DNA of 26,715 nt from the NCBI GenBank assembly GCA_964579305.1, contig CAZOGY010000038.1, positions 1 to 26,715 of the forward strand, given 5' to 3'. Positions within the stretch are counted from its first letter, which is position 1; the number at the start of each line of letters is the position of its first letter. Position numbers and translations under genes: made by a program. Source of the stretch: JBCBWG01 sp964579305. GTDB lineage: Bacteria; Pseudomonadota; Alphaproteobacteria; Rhizobiales; Hyphomicrobiaceae. Positions 23,311 through 26,715 of the stretch are shown here, piece by piece. Under the pieces are notes generated by a model. That model was not told where the DNA came from and did no database searches. It worked only from the letters and a program-made list of their open reading frames with translations.

Positions 23311-24503
23311 TCACGCGTGCACTCTTCCATCTTTCCGACACGTCAAGCCGCATCTTTCTGGGCGTGCTTGCGCTACTGCTGGTCCTTATCCCGGCGTCAA
23401 ACCTGTTGCTACCCGAAACGTCGCCGCTACATGTCCCAACGCACGTTGTGGCACTTATGGGCAAATATGTTTGCTATGCGATCCTCGCATTGGCGCTTGA
23501 CCTCGTGTGGGGTTATTGCGGCATTCTCTCTCTTGGGCATGCGGCTTTCTTCGCGCTTGGGGGATATGCGATGGGCATGTACCTCATGCGTCAGATTGGA
23601 ACGCGCGGCGTTTATGCGGATCCGGTCCTGCCTGATTTCATGGTGTTCTTGAATTGGAAGGACTTGCCATGGTTCTGGTACGGTTTTGATCTGTTTCCGT
23701 TCGCCATGCTTATGGTTTTATTCGTGCCAGGGCTTCTCGCCTTTGTTTTCGGCTGGCTTGCGTTTCGTTCGCGCGTGACCGGGGTTTACTTATCGATCAT
23801 TACGCAAGCGATGACATACGCGCTGATGCTGGCCTTCTTTCGAAACGAAATGGGGTTTGGCGGGAACAATGGCCTCACCGACTTCAAAGATATCGTCGGC
23901 TTTGACATCCAGGCGCAAGAAACGCGCAATGCTCTTTTTGCCGTCTCGATTTTGGCTCTTGCCGTATGCTACGTCATCGCCCGGCTGTTAGTGACGTCGA
24001 CCTATGGCAAAGTACTCGTGGCCGTGCGGGACGCGGAAAGCCGCGCACGCTTCCTCGGCTATCGCGTTGAAAACTACAAGCTTTTGGCTTTCGTCGTGTC
24101 TGCGTGCATGGCGGGTGTTGCCGGAGCTTTGTACGTCCCGCAGGTTGGCATCATAAACCCGTCAGAGTTTGCGCCAGCCAATTCGATTGAAGCCGTTGTT
24201 TGGGTTGCGGTCGGCGGTCGCGGCACGCTTGTCGGTGCTGCTTTAGGGGCCGTCCTCATCAACTTTGCCAAAACGACATTTACGACGGGTGTGCTTGCCC
24301 CATACTGGCTTTTTGCGCTTGGCGGTATGTTTATTGGTGCAACACTGTTCCTGCCAAAAGGAATTGTCGGCACGTTTTCTTCGTTTATGGAAACGCGCAA
24401 GGCGCGCCGCACGGCGCAAGCCTGCGACCAGGCGGATGAGATGTCTGATCGTGGGCGTTCGCACCCAACAAGCAAGCCCATTGGCCAACCTGCGGCGGAG
24501 TAG
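23307..24503 (+). CDS. urtC: Urea ABC transporter, permease UrtC
   Basis: The gene encodes 398 residues, a LivM-type inner-membrane permease. Features are YAILALALDLVWGYCGILSLGHAAFFALGGYAMGMYL across about 53-93, NWKDLPWFWYGFD, an insertion typical of UrtC, FRSRVTGVYLSIITQAMTYA, NNGLTDFKDI, and the contact loop VAVRDAESRARFLGYRVENYK. Near the C-terminus are WVAVGGRGTLVGAALGA and LPKGIVG. The final 35 residues are polar and probably cytoplasmic. The ATG at 23307 overlaps the urtB stop by four bases, so translation is coupled. Confidence 0.95.
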   Translation: MITRALFHLSDTSSRIFLGVLALLLVLIPASNLLLPETSPLHVPTHVVALMGKYVCYAILALALDLVWGYCGILSLGHAAFFALGGYAMGMYLMRQIGTRGVYADPVLPDFMVFLNWKDLPWFWYGFDLFPFAMLMVLFVPGLLAFVFGWLAFRSRVTGVYLSIITQAMTYALMLAFFRNEMGFGGNNGLTDFKDIVGFDIQAQETRNALFAVSILALAVCYVIARLLVTSTYGKVLVAVRDAESRARFLGYRVENYKLLAFVVSACMAGVAGALYVPQVGIINPSEFAPANSIEAVVWVAVGGRGTLVGAALGAVLINFAKTTFTTGVLAPYWLFALGGMFIGATLFLPKGIVGTFSSFMETRKARRTAQACDQADEMSDRGRSHPTSKPIGQPAAE

Positions 24504-24508
24504 CGATT

Positions 24509-25276
24509 GTGACCTATCCGTATTCAGCACAGATTGCGACCCCAAGCGTGCTCTATCTTGACAATGTCAGTGTGTCATTCGACGGGTTCAGGGCGCTCAA
24601 TCAATTGTCGCTTGTGCTTGAGCCGGGTGAAATGCGCGCCGTCATTGGTCCCAATGGCGCTGGAAAAACGACGATGATGGATGTCATCACGGGAAAGACG
24701 CGACCCGATACGGGTGAAGTCCTGTTTGATGGCCGGCACGACCTGACGGTCATGGATGAAGCGGATATCGCGACGCTTGGCATCGGCCGCAAATTCCAAA
24801 AACCAACCGTTTTTGAAAGCCATACGGTTGCCGATAATATTCGGCTTGCACTTCAGGGCGAACGCACCGCGCTTTCAGCGCTTTTTGGAAGTCGGAACCG
24901 TATCACCGATGCAGATATCGACCCCATTTTGGAGCGTGTGCGCTTACTTGCCCATCGCAATCGAAATGCCGGTGATTTGAGCCACGGCCAAAAGCAGTGG
25001 CTTGAGATTGCGATGCTGCTTGCCCAAGATCCAAAACTCCTGCTCGTCGATGAACCCGTCGCGGGCATGACCGACAGCGAGACCGAGGACACCGCACATT
25101 TGCTGCGCGATATCGCTGCATCGCACGCAGTCGTCGTCGTGGAGCACGATATGCATTTTGTGCGTATGCTCGACGTGAAGGTCACGTGCCTGCACGAGGG
25201 CTCGGTCTTGGCGGAAGGCTCGATCGACGCTGTGTCTGCGAACGAACGGGTTGTCGAAGTTTATCTGGGGCGCTGA
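24509..25276 (+). CDS. urtD: Urea ABC transporter, ATPase UrtD
   Basis: The gene encodes 255 residues. A complete ABC ATPase is visible: Walker A GPNGAGKTT (about 49-57), Q-loop in KFQKPTVFESHTVADN, the variant signature LSHGQKQWLEIAMLL usual for UrtD, Walker B LLLVDEPVAGM and H-loop VVVEHDMHF. The GRKFQKPTVFE phrase separates it from LivG. The start is GTG 24509, with GGAG 9 nt upstream and only 5 nt after the urtC stop. It powers urea import with UrtE on the cytoplasmic face. Confidence 0.95.
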   Translation: MTYPYSAQIATPSVLYLDNVSVSFDGFRALNQLSLVLEPGEMRAVIGPNGAGKTTMMDVITGKTRPDTGEVLFDGRHDLTVMDEADIATLGIGRKFQKPTVFESHTVADNIRLALQGERTALSALFGSRNRITDADIDPILERVRLLAHRNRNAGDLSHGQKQWLEIAMLLAQDPKLLLVDEPVAGMTDSETEDTAHLLRDIAASHAVVVVEHDMHFVRMLDVKVTCLHEGSVLAEGSIDAVSANERVVEVYLGR

Positions 25277-25288
25277 TGGGCGGGTGAC

Positions 25289-25984
25289 ATGCTTGAGGTC
25301 GATTCCATCGATTTGCATTATGGCGCGGCGCAAGCTTTGCGCGGGGTCTCTCTGACGGCGCGACCGGGCGAGGTGACGTGCGTTCTCGGGCGCAACGGTG
25401 TCGGCAAGACATCGCTCTTGCGCGCGATCGTTGGTCAGCAGGCGGTCTCAGCAGGCCGCATCCACTGGGACGGCGCCGACGTCACGCGGTGGCCGCAGGA
25501 TGCGCGCGCGCGCCGGGGCATCGCGATCGTTCCGCAGGGCCGCGAAATCTTTCCATTGCTGTCGGTTCGCGAAAACCTTGAGACTGGGTTTGCCGCAGCC
25601 GGGCGGGGGCATCGTTCGATCCCAGAGGACGTTTTCACGTTGTTTCCGGTTCTCAAGGACATGCTCTCGCGCCGTGGCGGTGATTTGTCCGGCGGCCAGC
25701 AACAGCAACTGGCAATCGGGCGTGCAATGACGATGCGCCCGAAACTGCTTGTTCTGGATGAACCGACGGAGGGTATTCAGCCGTCGATCATCAAGGATAT
25801 CGCACGGGCAATCGGTTATCTGCGCGATACCGGGACGATGGCGATTGTCTTAGTTGAGCAATATTTTGAGTTCGCGCGCGATCTTGCTGACACGTTTGCG
25901 GTGATGGATCGGGGGCAGGTCGTTTTGTCGGGGGCGCGTGCAGACATGGACGAGGCGGATGTGCGGCGGCGGTTGTCTGTATAG
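25289..25984 (+). CDS. urtE: Urea ABC transporter, ATPase UrtE
   Basis: The gene encodes 231 residues, the LivF-like partner ATPase. Motifs are Walker A GRNGVGKTS (34-42), Q-loop IAIVPQGREIFPLLSVRENL, signature LSGGQQQQLAIGRAM, Walker B LLVLDEPTEGIQPSII and H-loop LVEQYFEFA. LivF/UrtE proteins have this VEQ rather than VEHD. It begins 12 nt after the urtD stop and is the last gene of the urt set. In many alphaproteobacteria ureDABC follows, but no urease gene begins in the next 730 nt. Confidence 0.95.
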   Translation: MLEVDSIDLHYGAAQALRGVSLTARPGEVTCVLGRNGVGKTSLLRAIVGQQAVSAGRIHWDGADVTRWPQDARARRGIAIVPQGREIFPLLSVRENLETGFAAAGRGHRSIPEDVFTLFPVLKDMLSRRGGDLSGGQQQQLAIGRAMTMRPKLLVLDEPTEGIQPSIIKDIARAIGYLRDTGTMAIVLVEQYFEFARDLADTFAVMDRGQVVLSGARADMDEADVRRRLSV

Positions 25985-26335
25985 GTGCTGCGGGCGCTGC
26001 CCGGCTCGGCTTTGGCCTGTGGCACCGCAGCGCAAAACTCCACTGCCCTAAGCTCAAGCGGTGGTCGACGATGTCGCAGGCGATTGGTCAGAAGCGCCTT
26101 TCTGCGCCGCTATGGCGCCTGACCCACCGCAGTGGCGATACCAGGGAAGTGGCTGTTTTTTCCGACTTTCTCCTGCGTTATCAGAAGTCTGGCCGGTGGC
26201 GGCTCCGGCTTCGGCAGGTTGGATCATGCACCAGTTGCATGTTTGGTTTGCGACTTTGCTGCGTTGCAGCATGGAACAGGGGCGCCCATAACCAGCATTC
26301 GAGAACAGGCAAACAGCCGGCTTGGAGATGAGACA
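25985..26335 (+). other. Intergenic region after urtE and 5' region of the DUF1127-like gene
   Basis: No gene is supportable in these 351 nt. Several frames are open but carry no known motif; in particular none resembles UreD, the expected neighbour. GCTGCGG near 25988 can pair with CCGCAGC near 26024 across a long loop and may mark the end of the urt transcript, though there is no U-run. The promoter-proximal half carries ATGCA/TGCAT at 26226-26240 and the palindrome at 26257-26271. GGAG lies 9 nt before ATG 26336. Confidence 0.4.
26257..26271. promoter_or_regulatory. TGC-rich palindromic operator candidate
   Basis: TGCTGC-GTT-GCAGCA is a perfect 6-bp inverted repeat with a 3-nt centre, about 65 nt before ATG 26336. 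It has the form CTGC-N3-GCAG reported for PhaR-type regulators of polyhydroxyalkanoate granule genes in alphaproteobacteria. No phasin or pha gene is in the window, so the assignment is tentative. Confidence 0.4.
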
Positions 26336-26584
26336 ATGGGCACGACAACAGGTTTCAACAGCACCACCGCGACAGGGCTCTCAGACGCTGCGCACCACGA
26401 CGAAGATCATGGCTCGCAAATCTTTAAATCTGTCGCAGGTTTCTTTGCTTCAGTTGACCACGCGATCAACGCGGCAAGCGATTATGAATCGCTGTCTCGT
26501 CTTTCGGATGGGCAATTGGAGAAAATGGGCCTCACGCGAGAGACGCTTGGGCAGCATATTATCTCAAAGCATCTGAGAGACTAG
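26336..26584 (+). CDS. Small DUF1127-like protein
   Basis: The gene encodes 82 residues. ATG 26336 is supported by GGAG 9 nt upstream; an in-frame ATG at 26132 has no support. The N-terminal half is polar (MGTTTGFNSTTATGLSD, then a His/Asp-rich AHHDEDHG). A short amphipathic helix (IFKSVAGFFASVDHAIN) follows, then the C-terminal YESLSRLSDGQLEKMGLTRETLGQ, which fits the DUF1127 pattern 'LxxLsDxxLxDiGLtR'. DUF1127 proteins are small, often stress- or phosphate-responsive; some bind RNA or affect metabolism. The DUF1127 motif is usually preceded by a longer basic helix, which is weak here. It appears to be a single-gene unit bounded by a palindrome upstream and a 14-bp inverted repeat downstream. 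Confidence 0.75.
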   Translation: MGTTTGFNSTTATGLSDAAHHDEDHGSQIFKSVAGFFASVDHAINAASDYESLSRLSDGQLEKMGLTRETLGQHIISKHLRD

Positions 26585-26590
26585 TTTTCC

Positions 26591-26643
26591 GTTTCAGACA
26601 TTTGCCACCAGTCGACTGAGACTTCAGAACAAATGTCTGAAAC
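26591..26643. repeat. Perfect 14-bp inverted repeat downstream of the DUF1127-like gene
   Basis: GTTTCAGACATTTG (26591-26604) and CAAATGTCTGAAAC (26630-26643) are exact reverse complements separated by 25 nt. The spacer contains the 10-mer palindrome CAGTCGACTG (26609-26618). It begins 7 nt after the stop at 26584. There is no U-run after the right arm, so a standard terminator is unlikely. A mobile-element end pair, a protein-binding site or an mRNA stabiliser are alternatives. Confidence 0.6.
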
Positions 26644-26715
26644 ATAAGGAAGACGAGCAATTCTGTGTTTCCAGTGGTGCTTTTGTCATTGACGTTTGCG
26701 CGCCGCGCTCGCCGC

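Noticed and set aside
26071..26331. Plus-strand frame in the position expected for ureD
   Set aside because: Its sequence shows none of the UreD motifs, it has no convincing ribosome binding site, and codon use looks random.

Overview
The window is moderately GC-rich bacterial DNA. Gene content points to an alphaproteobacterium, probably Hyphomicrobiales-like: an AraC-type regulator beside pobA and the pca genes, a fused pcaD-pcaC gene, a nitrogen-type (sigma-54) promoter before a urea ABC transporter, IS3-family remnants of a kind common in rhizobia, and a DUF1127-like small protein. No rRNA, tRNA or CRISPR array was seen.

Region 1 (1-8040) is an envelope and accessory region. It starts with the last codons of a probable RTX/calcium-binding protein and a hairpin-rich convergent spacer. 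Next come two minus-strand genes: a permuted-papain (YiiX-like) peptidase/amidase and, downstream, a large membrane protein with two alpha/beta-hydrolase modules. Two plus-strand genes follow: a membrane-anchored TAXI-type solute receptor with no permease nearby, and an OmpA-family protein with four periplasmic repeats, each carrying two cysteines 25 residues apart.

Region 2 (8041-8832) is a scar holding two IS3-family remnants. One is a 244-bp internally deleted copy that still has both terminal inverted repeats.

Region 3 (8833-17879) is a catabolic island for 4-hydroxybenzoate. The minus-strand order is dctP-dctQ-dctM-pobA-pcaDC-pcaH-pcaG-pcaB, with a divergent AraC-family regulator (pobR-like). 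The TRAP transporter would import an aromatic acid. PobA would hydroxylate 4-hydroxybenzoate to protocatechuate. PcaHG, PcaB and the PcaD-PcaC fusion would then carry it to 3-oxoadipate. The final steps (pcaIJ, pcaF) are not in the window.

Region 4 (17886-19809) holds an SMP-30-type lactonase and an aldose 1-epimerase, a two-gene sugar module on the minus strand. Region 5 (20250-25984) is a complete urtABCDE urea ABC transporter behind a near-consensus sigma-54 promoter, with a terminator-like hairpin between urtA and urtB. Urease genes do not follow directly. The right edge carries a small DUF1127-like gene flanked by a TGC-rich palindrome upstream and a 14-bp inverted repeat downstream.

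The catabolic and urea operons are conventional. The least explained items are the peptidase/double-hydrolase pair, the repeat-bearing OmpA protein, the leader of the TAXI gene and the miniature IS. I found no clear evidence for a wholly new multi-gene system; the peptidase/double-hydrolase pair is the best candidate.
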